From Dipteronia dyeriana (taxonomy: Eukaryota; Streptophyta; Magnoliopsida; Sapindales; Sapindaceae): 64,000 nt of DNA. The position numbers were made by a program, and so were the translations under genes. Below are positions 21,440 to 39,597 of this stretch, piece after piece (within the stretch, counting starts at the first letter, position 1; each line of letters starts with the position of its first letter). The notes under the pieces are model-generated. The model saw nothing but the letters and a program-made list of their open reading frames with translations. It did not search any database and had not been told where the DNA came from. The stretch spans positions 71,153,432 through 71,217,431 of the forward strand of contig CM065295.1 in assembly GCA_032871835.1 (NCBI GenBank), in the 5' to 3' direction.

Positions 21440-21442
<3 letters not shown>

Positions 21443-21491
<49 letters not shown>
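21443..21491. repeat. (TA)n microsatellite
   Basis: About 24 uninterrupted TA units in intergenic DNA. Confidence 0.97.
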
Positions 21492-21492
<1 letters not shown>

Positions 21493-23358
21493 CTTTTTAC
21501 TAGTGAGTTTTTTTTTTTAAATTACTAGTGACTCAAGTCACCTAGTAGTCACTCTTTAATTACATATTTCTAAAAGATTTGGATCTTCTGCTTATCTAAT
21601 CCTTTTTCTGACCTTTTTAAAGTATGTGATTGACTGTTGATAAAACAATTATAGAATTTAATCACATCTTAACCACATATTCATTGTAATGCTTATATGC
21701 CATGAAATTAGGTGAGAACCGTAAGGTTAATAAAAAGACCGGATAAGCAGAGAATCCAATTCTATTCTAAAGCTAACAAACATTTTTATCCAATTACAAA
21801 AAGAATAATTTTTTTACTTATATTAAAAAAAAACATTATTTTCAACGGTGGTGGTCGTCTAATGAAGGGAGGAGATCATATCTCCTCCATCAATATTTTT
21901 TTAAATAATTAATTATCATATAGGTAATTAATAATAATTTTATCATATTAATTTATAAAAATACGTTTTTACCCTTAACTGTTGGCTTCTAACAGCAGCT
22001 CTCAAACAATAGGGGATGTTAATGCAATTTTTGCAAAAGTTGCCTATGCAAGCAAGTAAGCCTGATGTTTGGAGTGTTTGGGCAATTTCCATAAAATAAA
22101 CATAGTTGGTAAAAATTCTTTGGAAAATATCAAAAGTAGATCTGTTTTCATAATCTTTGATTGGCAAAATATAACCTTCCATATGATAGTGTTTGCTAAA
22201 CTAAAGAAATTATATCAAAAGTTGAGCTGTTTTCATAATCTTTGGTTGGCAAAATATAACCTTCCATATGATAGTGATGGCTAAACTAAAGAAATTATAA
22301 TATTTTGAAAGAAAATTAGAAGTAAATTTTTTTACACCGGCCCAAAAAGTTATGCTACCATATTCGTTACAATTTACAAATTACATTGATGTTATAATAC
22401 TTCAATATTTTTCATATAAAAATTGAAATGAAAAAAAAAAAAAGTCTATCTCAAAACTGCTTTGAAGCTATGTTTAACCTAGTAACAAAATCCTAAAATA
22501 TGTCCTTTGATATTTGATCAACAAGAACATAAGCTTTGTTCTATTTTCCTAAATAGCAACAGGAGCAGAATGTAATATAACCAGAAACAACGTTCCAATA
22601 GAATTTGCGAGTTTTTCTTTGTCCATCATTCATATGTGAAACAAGAAAAGGGATTCTACAACGTCTCAAATACAAAAAACTATGACGCAGTGAAAACATT
22701 AAAAGAATTAATCCGACGTCTAAATTCTATTGAAACTGGAATCCATCAGAAAATTAGGAAACAAGTTCTAAAATTTTATTGAATCATCATTTGCCGAACC
22801 TTTCGGCTTACAAGGCTATTTAAAATAAAAATTATAACCCGAATCCTTGTTGGACAAGAAACGAAATTACATATTAAAAGCTGCCAAAAATAATGAAAAC
22901 TGCCAAAAATAGCAAAATCACAAATGTTGCGGAAATAAAATATACTAACGACCACAAACAAACCGGAATTAACGGTAGATGATTCTGACTAGTCAAAGTC
23001 TAACTTATGACTAAAAATGAAATTTCCCAGAAAAGAAATAACTGCGATTTCGAGACCTAAATGATGGAATTTGACCGAAAAAGGTCGTGCATCAACACCA
23101 AAGGTATTGACTTCAGAAGATCTCGTCGATTCCCTTCAATTAAAGTCATTTATTTTTGGATTTAGGATGATCCCACAAAGTCATGTAGGATTCAGCCACT
23201 TGTTCTACATCAAACTATCTAAACACCGACGTGAGCACGATTTGATACCTAAGAAATAGAGTAATCATCTTACAGTGCAGCATGTTAAAACGCCAACATA
23301 CATGGTAGAATAGCATGTCACTGCCTACGAGTTCAGGGGATTCAATGTACAAAACTAA
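21492..23358. other. Intergenic stretch downstream of agmatine deiminase, with LTR-like block
   Basis: No supported gene. It holds a palindromic ACTAGTGACTCAAGTCAC region near 21525-21560 and an 84-bp tandem duplication (see separate entry). A block at about 22500-23060 read on the minus strand looks LTR-like: a TTATTTTAAATAGCC box-like stretch, then AATAAAATTTTAG. Without TG/CA ends or a partner this remains a guess. The last 100-300 bp before 23359 probably include the 3' untranslated region of the agmatine deiminase gene. Confidence 0.4.
22130..22298. repeat. Tandem duplication, two 84-bp units
   Basis: GTTTTCATAATCTTTG followed by TTGGCAAAATATAACCTTCC and CTAAACTAAAGAAATTATA occurs at 22144 and again at 22228, with few differences. 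Non-coding. Confidence 0.9.
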
Positions 23359-28866
<5,508 letters not shown>

Positions 28867-29137
28867 TATCAGTGGAGACTGGTATTAACGTAAAAGCTGC
28901 AACCTTGATGACCTTATTTGTAGGAGGTGGCCTTATTTGTAGGAGGTGATTGCGGGTCCCAAATAGCATTTCTATTAAGCAGGGGTTTATTTTATTCAAG
29001 AGGGGAAAATACACTGGACTCCTTCAAGTTTAAGCTTAATACATCTAGATACTAAAGTTAGGATATTCTACATAGAGACTCAACCAATGTACTTAACACT
29101 TAACACTTAACAGATGCTAGGCAAGCTTTTCCGTTAG
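28867..29137 (-). promoter_or_regulatory. Upstream region of agmatine deiminase
   Basis: The short stretch between the start codon and the Tourist-like MITE. It must contain the 5' untranslated region and probably the core promoter, unless transcription starts inside the MITE. A TAAAATAAA word at about 28986-28995 (minus strand) could be TATA-like, but I cannot place the start site. A small direct repeat, CCTTATTTGTAGGAGGT, occurs twice at 28911-28948. Confidence 0.45.
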
Positions 29138-30609
29138 GGGTCGTTTGGTATGGGATAATGTTTGTATGAGAATGAGAATCTGATAATATTACCATGTTTG
29201 TTACTAGGTTTGTATTTTTTAATTCTCAGGAAAGTGATTACCATAGGATTCACATTACCCTTCGAAGTAGGGGTGGGCACTTACCCACCAACCCGACCCA
29301 ACCCGACTAGATTGGGTTGGGTTGCTTTTATGATTGGGTTGGGTTGGGTTGTGTTAAAAAAATATAATCTAACCCAACCCGACAACCTGACATGAATAAT
29401 AAAAAATAAATTAAATAATTTTATTTACTATTAGATTTATGATGAAATCTCATTTTTTTAAAACAATATTTAAAAAATTTACTCATACACCATTTATAAT
29501 ATTATAAATGATAAATATAAATATATAATTTTAAATATTTTATACCATAATATATAATACATTTATTAAAAATATACAATTATATTGTCTTCATCTTTTG
29601 TATTAATTGGCATTGATTATACTTTAAAATGTTTTTTTTTCTTAGGATTTGATTAAGAATTTAGTAGAAAAAGTCTAATAATTGTATATAAACTCAAACT
29701 ACTATGTTGGTTGAAATAAATAATATATTATCCAACCATGAGATATTTGATGAAGTGGTTATAATTGTAAAATGGATGAGAGGCTTAGATGGAGACTTTT
29801 CAAGTTTGATAAATTGTTATATATATAATTTTTTAATTATGCAAAAGATATTTAAACAATTTGTATTATATGTTATGATTTGATTTTGATGCTTTTAAGA
29901 AATCTAAACTCTACATGAAATGATATTATGGTGAAAAATTATTTTAAATTTGAATTTTGTATTATAAAATTTGAATTTAAATATATTTTTCTATTGGGCT
30001 TAAAAAGTTCAATCTGAACAACGCAATCCAACCCAACCCGATAAACATTGGGTTGAGTTAGGTTGGTCAAAATTTTCATTGGGTTAAAAAAAATTCAACC
30101 CAATCCAACTTAACCCGAAAATGCCCACCCCTACTCCAAGGGGGTAATGTGAAACCAACCCCAACATGTGGGGGTTTCACATAACCATCATGTGATTCCC
30201 ATCGTGGGACCTATTTTAAATTTTTTAAAAGTAATTAATATAAATTAAATAATATGTATAATATATATATATATATATATATACTAATATATATAATTAT
30301 ATATTATACAAAATAATATTATATATATTATATATATATATTATAGATATCAATATTATATATATATATATATATATAATTTTATAATATATATTATCTA
30401 TATTATCTATATTATCTAAATTATCTAAATATATATAATATAAAATTTCCACATGCATTCAAACACAATTATCTAACATTCTTATGAATATGACATAATA
30501 TTCCCATGCACAACCAAACACATATATACATGTTTCTCAGGAATCACATTACTGTGTGTTAACTTTCCCATGAATCAGATTGTTTTAATTACCTCATACC
30601 AAACAACCC
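29138..30609. mobile_element. Tourist-like (PIF/Harbinger) MITE with nested hAT MITE
   Basis: The left end GGGGTCGTTTGGTATGGG and the reverse complement of the right end GGGTTGTTTGGTATGAGG match apart from one extra G and two changes. TTA flanks both sides (29135-29137, 30610-30612). Non-coding, with (TA)n tracts at about 30258-30400. A hAT-type MITE (29268-30133) splits it, so its own length is about 600 bp. Its end sequence is related to, but not the same as, the MITE at 6830-7639. Confidence 0.85.
29268..30133. mobile_element. Non-autonomous hAT-type element nested in the Tourist-like MITE
   Basis: Ends are TAGGGGTGGGCAC and, reverse complemented, TAGGGGTGGGCAT. Both subterminal regions are made of GGGTTGGGTTG / CAACCCAACCC words (29290-29390 and 30015-30120). 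The AT-rich 866-bp interior has no coding capacity. Flanking octamers CTTCGAAG and CTCCAAGG agree at 5 of 8 positions, a plausible but decayed target duplication. Confidence 0.8.
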
Positions 30610-30635
30610 TTAAAGTTTACCTCTGTTGTGTTATG

Positions 30636-31354
30636 TGTTGACGGTGATTCTTGGATTACGTAAAATTAATCACGTGTCTAACAAGTTAACATAACTAAAT
30701 TATAAAGCGAGAAAATAAATCAAGCATGCAAAACAAAGAGTTTTATGTGGAAAACCCAAAGAGGGAAAAAACTATAGTTGTCGGAGGCGGCAAAAGAACT
30801 TCACTATGAATGATTTGTTACACACTCAATCTCACTTACTCTCTTGTATGCTTTTTTGCGTTTACCCTTTTATGGGTGCTATTAGGATTTATTTATACAT
30901 TCATAGAACTCTAATTCGTAGCGTACAGGTGAGAAAAGTTGTCAAGGTTTACTGAAACTCTGACTTGTTGGAGTTGTTTTATTATTATTTCCTATTCCGT
31001 ATTGATTATGTTCTAAATGCGTTAGATCTCTCGTCAAATCTGGACTCTGATGTCTATTAGGAAGTTTACTTCCTTATCGGAGTGTGCTTTGAGACACCTT
31101 GTTTGAGTAAGACTTATTCTTTGCGTATTTGAGTCGTAATTGCATTAAACTCAACGTTAGCCACGTGTCGCTCACCTTAGTTGAGTTATCTCCACCCGAT
31201 CGTTTAGGTGACCCCGACTGGGTGTTGTGAGGCCATCTTTGGTCAACTTAGGTTGGTTCAGTCTAATTGGCTTTTGGTGACATAACATCTCAGACTTTCG
31301 CACATTCGGGGTTATCATGCTGACTCGTCACCATTTCAGATTTTACCAATAACA
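30636..31354 (-). repeat. 3' LTR of the Tat-type element
   Basis: On the minus strand it runs TGTTATTGGTAAAATC to CACCGTCAACA, with TG...CA ends. A TATAAATA box on the minus strand is at 30890-30897, and GGGTTTTCCACATAAAAC in U5 is a common plant LTR motif. It is preceded on the minus strand by a polypurine tract. Its partner LTR is not in the window. Confidence 0.65.
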
Positions 31355-31365
31355 ATACCCCCATA
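31355..31365 (-). other. Polypurine tract of the Tat-type element
   Basis: On the minus strand TATGGGGGTAT abuts the TGTTATTGG start of the LTR, the expected site for plus-strand DNA priming. Confidence 0.6.
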
Positions 31366-31649
31366 AACATTTGAACCGAGTATCTCGTTCAACCAGAAAG
31401 GAACTCACTCGGTGAGGCATGTTTAATTTGCTTTTTGTTTTTGTCTCGTAGCTCATTAATGTTCATTAATACTTAACAGCAAATCATTTAATTTCTGCCA
31501 CAATCGCTTGATTTGCTCGAGTGATGCGACGTGAGTGACAAAATTATTGGCGGCTTTTTTATTTTTGAATGGCATGTGATCTTCGGGGTTCGTGCATCAA
31601 CCCTCATTCTTATACTTATGCTTACAGTTAAGAGATGGCGTCACTCTCC

Positions 31650-32807
31650 TCTATATATATATTTCTAAAACTCTAATTCGCTTTTGCACAATCCTTCTTC
31701 GCCATTTTCTTATTTCAAAAACACAACCCTAATTTTTCTTCCTTTCTCAGACTTTCCTTCAAAGCTTCCTGGTGTTTCAACTCTCGCATGTCCATCCACC
31801 TTTATCAGACCTTTGATTTCACCAATATCAATACTCACGTTTCGTCCATTATAATCTCTCATGTATGGATCATATCCTCTGCCATCGTTACTTTGAATTA
31901 TATATGCTAGACTTGAGTGATAAGGAAAACATTGTTAGACTTGAGTCTATTTTATAGGGTTGTCCCCGTGCGTTTACTCTTAACTCAATCCATAGCTCTC
32001 AATGTGAATTATTCAATTACCCGTCCGAAATTTTTACCGATACATTCTAACTCCTCTGCTTCTTCTATTGATGCATGCCTAGTTATGTTGAAGGCAACAT
32101 GTACCAGTCACAGAAGCAGAGCTTCCCCTAGGAATTCTCCCTCATCGATAAGTGATTTGAAGATTACTTCTCAATGGCTAAAGCGGGCTGATGTCCATAG
32201 GAGGCGCCGAACGCACTTGTTAAGGTTTACTGTCGACCACCTATGTGCCTTTGATTGCGAGGTGAATGTGCTAACCGATAGGGAAATTACAAAGTATGTT
32301 GATAGATCGATCGATACAACTAATTCCCAATGGTCGATATGTTGTTTGGAATCCTCCCTGGGCATTGTTGCTATTTACGGGGCCAAGCTCACTTCTGGGG
32401 TGACCCTACTAATTCAACCATTTTATCGCCAGGTTTTTTGTTGAGGCCGGTATCGCTCCTGCATAGCTGACTCCCAATTTTTACCGGGTCCTGATCAGCC
32501 TATGGCATCTATGGAAAAAGATAGGGGCTAGGTATCCTCCGACCCCTCAGGAATGTCATAATTTTTACACCCTTGGTTGATCAGATACTGGGGGCACTTT
32601 CCATCTTCAGTCCAACTCTCCCAAGTATTGAATCCCTTGCGAGTTTAAGGAGAAATCCACTCTCGCATCTAGCAAAGAACACAAGAGCTTCATATGGGGT
32701 TTTCAATCACCAAACAAGTATTGGAAGAACAGTTGGTTCTTCGTCAAGGGTGGGGATTAGAGCGAATCGGTTGTGGCTGACCCCGCCAGAACTTAGCCAG
32801 AAACAGC
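31650..32807 (+). pseudogene. Antisense extra ORF of the Tat-type element (PF04195-like), truncated
   Basis: Runs opposite to the retrotransposon. A TATA-like run at 31651-31664 and a CT-rich leader with AACCCTAATTTTTC (about 31725-31745) look like a promoter and 5' untranslated region. The longest open frame is 31917-32444 (175 codons). The recognisable part is in another frame: FFVEAGIAPA, LTPNFYRVLISLWHLWKKIG and NKYWKNSWFFVKGG (about 32430-32750), which resemble the putative plant gypsy-type transposon domain (PF04195). Stops and frameshifts break it, and the copia LTR cuts it off at 32808. Extra ORFs between pol and the 3' LTR, often antisense, are known in Tat elements; their function is not established. 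Confidence 0.6.
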
Positions 32808-35417
32808 TGTTAGAACCTTGTTTACTGGTAACGCAGCGGAAATCGGTTTTTAATTTTTTAATACATATCATAATTGATTTGGAACTATTGAACTTGTGAT
32901 CGTAATTATTTTCGGAACTCATACATATCAATTATTACAATAATAAATAAATATGTATATATAGGAAATTGAAATCAATATAAAGAAGAAGAAAATCTAA
33001 CCAACGTTTGGGGGCTCATTCACTTTACGATATACTCCTGTTTGAACCATTCGATTTTCCTCGTTATGTCCCAGAACTTGTAACTGCGCACGGGCGCGTC
33101 AGGTCTCAGAAACTAGAATTGAGGATATAGAGAAAAGACTTGAAGAAACTCTTTCTTCTTTGTTTAGTGTGCAACCCTTGCACTTGAACACAACAGAGCA
33201 AGCCCTTGTACGTTACATGCACACACTTGCAATTTTCTCTCATATGCACACTTGCTTGCCAATTGCACTTGTTCACCAAAAACGAAAAATAAAAAATCTT
33301 CTGCGTGTGTTATCAAATGAGAGAAAAAGCTGATGACTTCATGAGCACAACCAATTGCATCTTATGCAAATTTTATTGACTCACGTCTGTGTATTTTATC
33401 TCTTGATTCATGCACCAACCAAAAACAAATTGTATCTCATGCAAACTCTAATTATTGTGTTGATTTAAAAGAGATTCATGCACCAACCAAAAACAAATGT
33501 ATCTCATGCAAACTCTAATTAGTGTGTTGATTTAATGATTGTAATTAGCTTATCTCAATATTTAAAACATGTATATCATATATATATATATATCGATAAA
33601 ACTAATCGATTTAAATCTTTCAAGATATCTTATATCTTCAAAGATATTAATTAATTTGTTTGAATTCAAATTTAAATATTTAATTTAATAAAAATAAAAT
33701 AATCAATTGCTTTATCTTCATTCAAATTAAATATCAATCAACCCTCCAACTAATGATTAATTACACAATTAAATAATCTAATTACTTAATTTACATAATC
33801 ATTAATATTAATTAATTGAATAATATCATTATTCAATTAATTTTCGAATAAACACGTGTCACTTTCGTAACACAATTAATTGGACAATCCAATTAATTAA
33901 CCGTGACCCTTGTTACTTAAATCGATCGGGCTAACAAGGAGACCTAATGGACCCACAGTATTTTGAGCTCCAACAATCATCAGAATCATTAATTAAACTC
34001 TTTAATTAATACTCCGGTGTTATTCCACTAAAAACCCGAAGTTGCAATCTCTCAACTACAAACGTTTTTACACAGACTGATACAACTCGGTGTCCATAGA
34101 TATAGCTATTATATATGGTGTGATCCTCCACAGTAGTTCATAATTAGAGCTGGGTCATAATGTCCATTATACCCCTCTAATTACATATATCCTTTAAGTA
34201 CCGTTGATTCTCTAATGGACAATAAATCTTATTTTCTCAAGGAATTATGAGAGCGCTCATATTGTCCAAGCCTCGAATCAACCCTTAAGGGAACTATCAT
34301 CTACTTATCACAAGAATGAGTGAATTCCACTATGTACAAACCTTCCTAGCCACAAGCCAAAAGCCAAACCATAATCCCAACATACGGAGTATATTGATCA
34401 GGAAATTAATCTAACCTCACCCATGATATATCAAAGACCACGATCTAACCTGAAGTAGTCGATAAGACACTCAAGATTAAGATCATCCATATATATCCAT
34501 CATTAGTTGATATATATAAATCTCATCGGTAAACGGATATTGGGTTAGAGATTTATATAGATCATGGTCCAGTCTTATATGATCACATTATACAAGGTGC
34601 ATCGATATAGCTATTATATATGGTGTGATCCTCCACAGTAGTTCATAATTAGAGCTGGGTCATAATGTCCGTTATACCCCTCTAATTACTTATATCCTTT
34701 AAGTACCGTTGATTCTCTAATGAACAATAAATCTTATTTCCTCACGGAATTATAAGAGCGCTCAAATTTTTCAGGCCCCGAATCAACCCTTAAGGGAACT
34801 ACCATCTACTTCTCACAAGGAGTGAATTTTAATATTGTGTACAAACCTTCCTAGCCACAAGCCAAACCGCAATCCCAACACACGGAGTATATTGATTAGG
34901 AAATGCATATGACCTTACCCATGATATATCAAAGACCACGATCTAACCTGAAGTAGTCGATAAGACACTCAGGATTAAGATCACCCACATATAGCCATCA
35001 TTAGTTGATATATATGAATCTCATCGGTAAACGGATCTTAGTGAGAGATTTATATAGATCATAGTCCATTCCTATATGATCACATCATACAAGGTGCCTC
35101 CATTCCCATATCTCATATGAATGATTCATGATAGAATCATCGTACATTACGAAATGGACCACAACTATAGATTAATCACAAATATAGTACTCTGATTTAT
35201 TTGCTATCTATGGACTCTTTAGATTATACGTCTCTTACTATATCCATCCGTATATGACATTCATATACATATTTCAAGATTACATCTTACAATCTTAGAT
35301 GTTAAATTTATGCACAAGTTATAAAATAAGCAACACAACAAGAATGAATTGAACTTTTCTTTTATTTATTTCATAAATCCATTTACAAATTACAATTTTA
35401 GGGCATAAACCCCAACA
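32808..35417 (-). repeat. 3' LTR of the copia element, with internal 505-bp duplication
   Basis: On the minus strand it starts TGTTGGGGTTTATGCCC after a GTGGGAGAT-type polypurine tract, and ends TTCTAACA (plus-strand start TGTTAGAACC). It aligns with the right LTR along most of its length but is longer because one segment is duplicated in tandem (see next entry). Confidence 0.9.
34101..35100. repeat. 505-bp tandem duplication inside the copia LTR
   Basis: TATAGCTATTATATATGGTG at 34101 recurs at 34606, followed by closely matching sequence through AAGACCACGATCTAACCTG to a shared TGATCACAT...ACAAGGTGC at about 34597 and 35097. The other LTR of this element has the segment once (from about 44459), so the duplication arose after insertion or by template switching. 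Confidence 0.9.
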
Positions 35418-35431
35418 ATCTCCCACTTGCA

Positions 35432-37203
35432 CTATAGCATGCAAGGCATGTTTCGTAACCCTGGGCTATCTAAGTGACTCAAAAACACTTTAGCTGGTAA
35501 GGTCTTCGTAAACAGATCAACGTGATTGTCTTGTGAGGCTATCTTGGTGAAAATCATGTCTTCTCTCTGCATTATCTCTCTAATGAGATGATACTTTCTC
35601 TCTATATGCTTCACTCTTTTGTGGCTTTTTGGTTCTTTGAAATTAGCCACAACACCACTATTATCACAATAAAGTATGATGAGCTTATCCAGATCTGGAA
35701 CAACTTCTAAATCACTTAAGAACTTACATAGACAAATAACCTCTTTAGCAGCTTCACAAGTGGCAACATATTGGGCTTCTATGGTAGAGTCAGCAATGCA
35801 AGATTGCTTAATACTTTTCCATACAATGGCTCCACCACTTAGGGTGAATACTGATCCAGACGTGGATTTCCTAAAATCCCTGTCTGACTTAAAATCAGAA
35901 TCCGTGTATCCTAACGGGATCAAATCCTGTTCGGAATACACTAGCATATAGTTTCTCGTTCTCCAAAGATACTTGAGAATAGTTTTGACAGCAACCCAAT
36001 GATCCAACCCTAGGTTGGACTGGTATCTGCTGACTACTCCCATTGCATAGCAGATGTCCGGTCTCGTGCATAACATATCATTCATGAGACTACCTACTGC
36101 CGATACATATGGTACACGTCTCATATCCTCAACTTCTTGAGGTGTTTTAGGACCCTGTTCTTTAGACAAGTGAACTTCATGCCTGAAAGGTAAAATACAT
36201 TTCTTGGAGTTTTGCATCAAAAACCACATAAGAATCTTGTCTATATATGATGCTTAAGACAGTACTATGAGTTTGTTCTTAGGATCCCTTATAAGTTGGA
36301 TCCCTAGAACATAACTTATCTCTCCCAAATCTTTCATTTGGAATTGGCTAGCCAGTCAGCCCTTTACATCAAACAACACTCCCACATTATTCCCAATGAG
36401 TAGGATATCATCTACGTATAGGACCAAGAAAACTACTTTCTTGTCCTTGGTGCGCTTGTAGACACAAGGCACATCGACGTTCTGCTCGAAGCCATAGGTT
36501 TTGATCACATCATCAAACCTGATGTTCCAAGCTCTATATGCTTACTTAAGTCCATAGATGGACCTTTGCAGCTTGCGAACCATTTGCATTTGATCTGGAG
36601 ACACGAATCCCTATGGTATTATCATATAGATGCTTTTGTCAAGATTTCCATTCAAGAATACATTCTTGACGTTCATTTGTCAAATTTCTTAATCGAAATA
36701 GGTAGCAATGTATAAGAGAATCCTAATAGACTTAAACACGGCTACTGGCGAGAAGGTATCTTCATAATATACCCCCTCTTTCTAGGTATAACTCTTGGCC
36801 ACTAGCCTTACTTTAAAGGTCTCTACCTTCCCATCTACTCCTCATTTTCTCTTATAGATCCACTTACAACTTATGGGTTTTACCCCATTTGGTAAGTCTA
36901 CATGATCCCAAACTGAGTTAGAGTATATGGACTCCATCTCGAGATTCATGGCTTTTATCCATTCCTCTTTATCAAGATCTTCCATTGCATTCTTAAATGT
37001 CAATGGATCATCCACACTATCAGCAGAGACAACACATTGTCCCTCACCTATATCTAAATAGCGTTCATGTTGTCTTACGGCCTATCACTACGTCTAGGTG
37101 GTAGTGTATCCTGATTAGTAGCCATCTGACTCTTAGATGTTTGTGGATCAACAACTCTTATTGATGAAACACTAGTCTCATCAGGCTCTAACTCATTTAC
37201 TAC
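35432..37203 (-). pseudogene. Copia pol, 3' part: reverse transcriptase and RNase H, broken
   Basis: Read leftwards. Variable region between integrase and reverse transcriptase (37203-37080, VNELEPDETSVS). Broken reverse transcriptase follows with the YVDD catalytic motif at 36407-36418 (YVDDILLIGN), then an open stretch of 265 codons (36229-35432) with the end of reverse transcriptase (RPDICYAMGVVSRYQSN) and RNase H (LGYTDSDFKSDRDFRKSTSG, IEAQYVATCEAAKE, LYCDNSG, HIERKYHLIREI). The RNase H acidic residues (D in YTDSD, E in IEAQ, D in CDNSG) are present. Several stops lie upstream of 36229, so no full polyprotein can be made. Confidence 0.9.
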
Positions 37204-39597
37204 TGTAAAGTCCTCATTTATTGATTGACTTATTTCGCGAACAAACCACATATTGAGGTTTTATGTAAGGGTAGCTTAGGCTCTCAAGATCTCAAGAGAC
37301 GAAGCACCAAAGGTATATTTCTTGTGCTTACTTGCTCTGAAGAGATATAGTTGTACACACTCATAACTCATGCATAGTTCTTATTCGTATAAGTTGTGTG
37401 TTTATATGAGTGTGCATTCATGTTTTGATAACTCTTCTTGCATGTTTATATTGATCACATCTTTGCATTTGTATTGACATGCATTATGTGTTGCTCACAT
37501 AAACACTTACTCACATTTGATTTGTTATGCATGTGTGTTTCATTGTTCTTTATGTGCATTCATAATGTGGTTTTGTGTATTGTTCGCATTTGCACGATGG
37601 TGTGCTTGTCTTAGCGCATTGAGTAACCATTTGAGAAGGTCATATTCTTATCTTGGTTTGGTTATGGGGAGTAAGGTGTCTAGTTTCAAAAAGTGGATTT
37701 CAATGATTTAAATGTTTTTCAAAACTGACCTTTGTATGGTCTTGTGACCATATCTTTTTATAAAATGATTCAAAATAAATTTTGAATTTTTGAATTTTTT
37801 TATATAAACTAGACACCCATACCTTTCCAACGGTATATTATTTGTAATATTTCATGACTGTTTGGATTGGTTTTGAAATCTCCAAAGTGACCATAAAAAT
37901 AGGGCATCTCTGTTGTTGTCCGTTTCTGACCTTTGGTCACTTAAATGATCATAACCTTTTCTACAGACATCCAAATCAAGTTTTATAAATTGGAGTAGAA
38001 ATTATACTTCCATACCTTTCCAACGGTATATTATACGAAAGGTTTGGATGTCATTTGGTCATATTTTGGGTCACTCGAATCTTAAGATTTTATGCTATCA
38101 CGGTTGAGCCGGTCCACAAACGCACATCACCAGCACCCCTGGATAGTAGGTGTGCGCTGGTGTGGTGCTTGTCGACCAGAACAACTCACCAACACACTGA
38201 GTAAAATTCTGGGCATTTTCAAAACGATGTAGTTTTGTTCTAGGGCTCATATTTATGTGCCATCTTCTTCCTCACTCGTTTTTCAGAGCTTAAAAACCAT
38301 TTATTAGTGAGAGAACATATTTCCCTTGAGAGAGAAGCTCCAAGAGTGGTTCCTTAACTCTCCAAACCCAAAACCCATCATCCTTCATGCATTATTGATC
38401 ATCTTTAGACATGGGTCTTCATCATTCATGACTTGGTAAGTAAGAACAAACTTTTATCTTTGATTATTGTTCTTAAACTCCAAGAGTTCATTTTTATTGC
38501 ATAGGATTTATAGAAATCATTTTTGAATGCATATTTTTGTTGAATGATGACATGATTGGGTTTGTATTTTGATAGCGTAATTGAATAGGTCATTTTTGCC
38601 TAAAAGCTAGGTCATAAACATTCTTGTGTGATTCATTGTTGACTACGTTGATAGATTGTTCATTAATCAACTTGTTAAGCTTTTGAATGTTTATGTGATG
38701 TTTTTGTGATAATTAGTTTGTTAGAAAATCTCTACACAACTAATTGAGTTTGTTATTGATAGACATTGGTCTAAGACTTGCATTTATTGTGTGGCTAAAT
38801 GCTTTGTCTCAATCACATGAATATATACTAAGTATATGTTGAATACATTGTAAGCATATTTGTTGATTCATTATGATTGTTTGTGATAGCTAGGATTGTT
38901 GTTATTGATAACTTCTAGCTAAATCTCTATACTTTGCATTTAGATATTGTTTAGGACTCATTAATTGCATTTAGTGATTGCATTATAGTCCTTGCCATGC
39001 TTAATGACAACATGTGTTGATTTGGCTTTTATGATAACTTCATAGGATTGCTTGTTCTATGTTTAGCTAAGCTTTATGGCATGTCGTTTAGCTCTTGATA
39101 TCTAGGATTGCATTTATTGCCATCTCATAATCCTAGATAAGCATATAAGGTAACATAGTCTTGTTTGTTGTTTGAATATCATCATATATTCACATAGGGT
39201 GTTTATCTTTTCATTGAAGAGAAGTAAGTCTTGCGTTGCATCTGGGAGTTAGTTGCTTCAAGCGTAAGCAAATTGGACTAGGTCCACTTAATACCGGGAT
39301 TAGGTAGTGGTAGTGGGTTATATATCGGGAGTAGGTTGTAACGCCTCTGTCATCAGTGGATTCGTTGTTCGAGTGTGGCGCACTTAACAGCCCGTGGTTT
39401 TTCCCATTTAGAGGGTTTCCATGTATATATCAAGTGTCTTTATTATTTCCGCACTTATTACACTTGTGATATTATTGTGACTAGTTAGAGGTATTTTTGT
39501 CTAATTGACCATTAACGAAAATTGGGTAAAATTTGATTAAAATCTATTCACCCCCCCCCTTTAGATTAATATTAAACACACCATAATATTTGTTTCA
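37204..39597 (+). mobile_element. Solo LTR, Sirevirus-like copia family
   Basis: Starts TGTAAAGTCCTCATTTATTG and ends ATATTTGTTTCA. It aligns, in opposite orientation, with the LTR at 60489-62755 along most of its length. Near its 3' end is TATTCACCCCCCCCC followed by TTTAG (39546-39563). The flanks ACTAC (37199-37203) and AATAC (39598-39602) match at 4 of 5 positions. Removing the LTR and one flank brings the copia integrase and the downstream variable region back into one frame, so this is a genuine insertion followed by LTR-LTR recombination. Confidence 0.88.
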
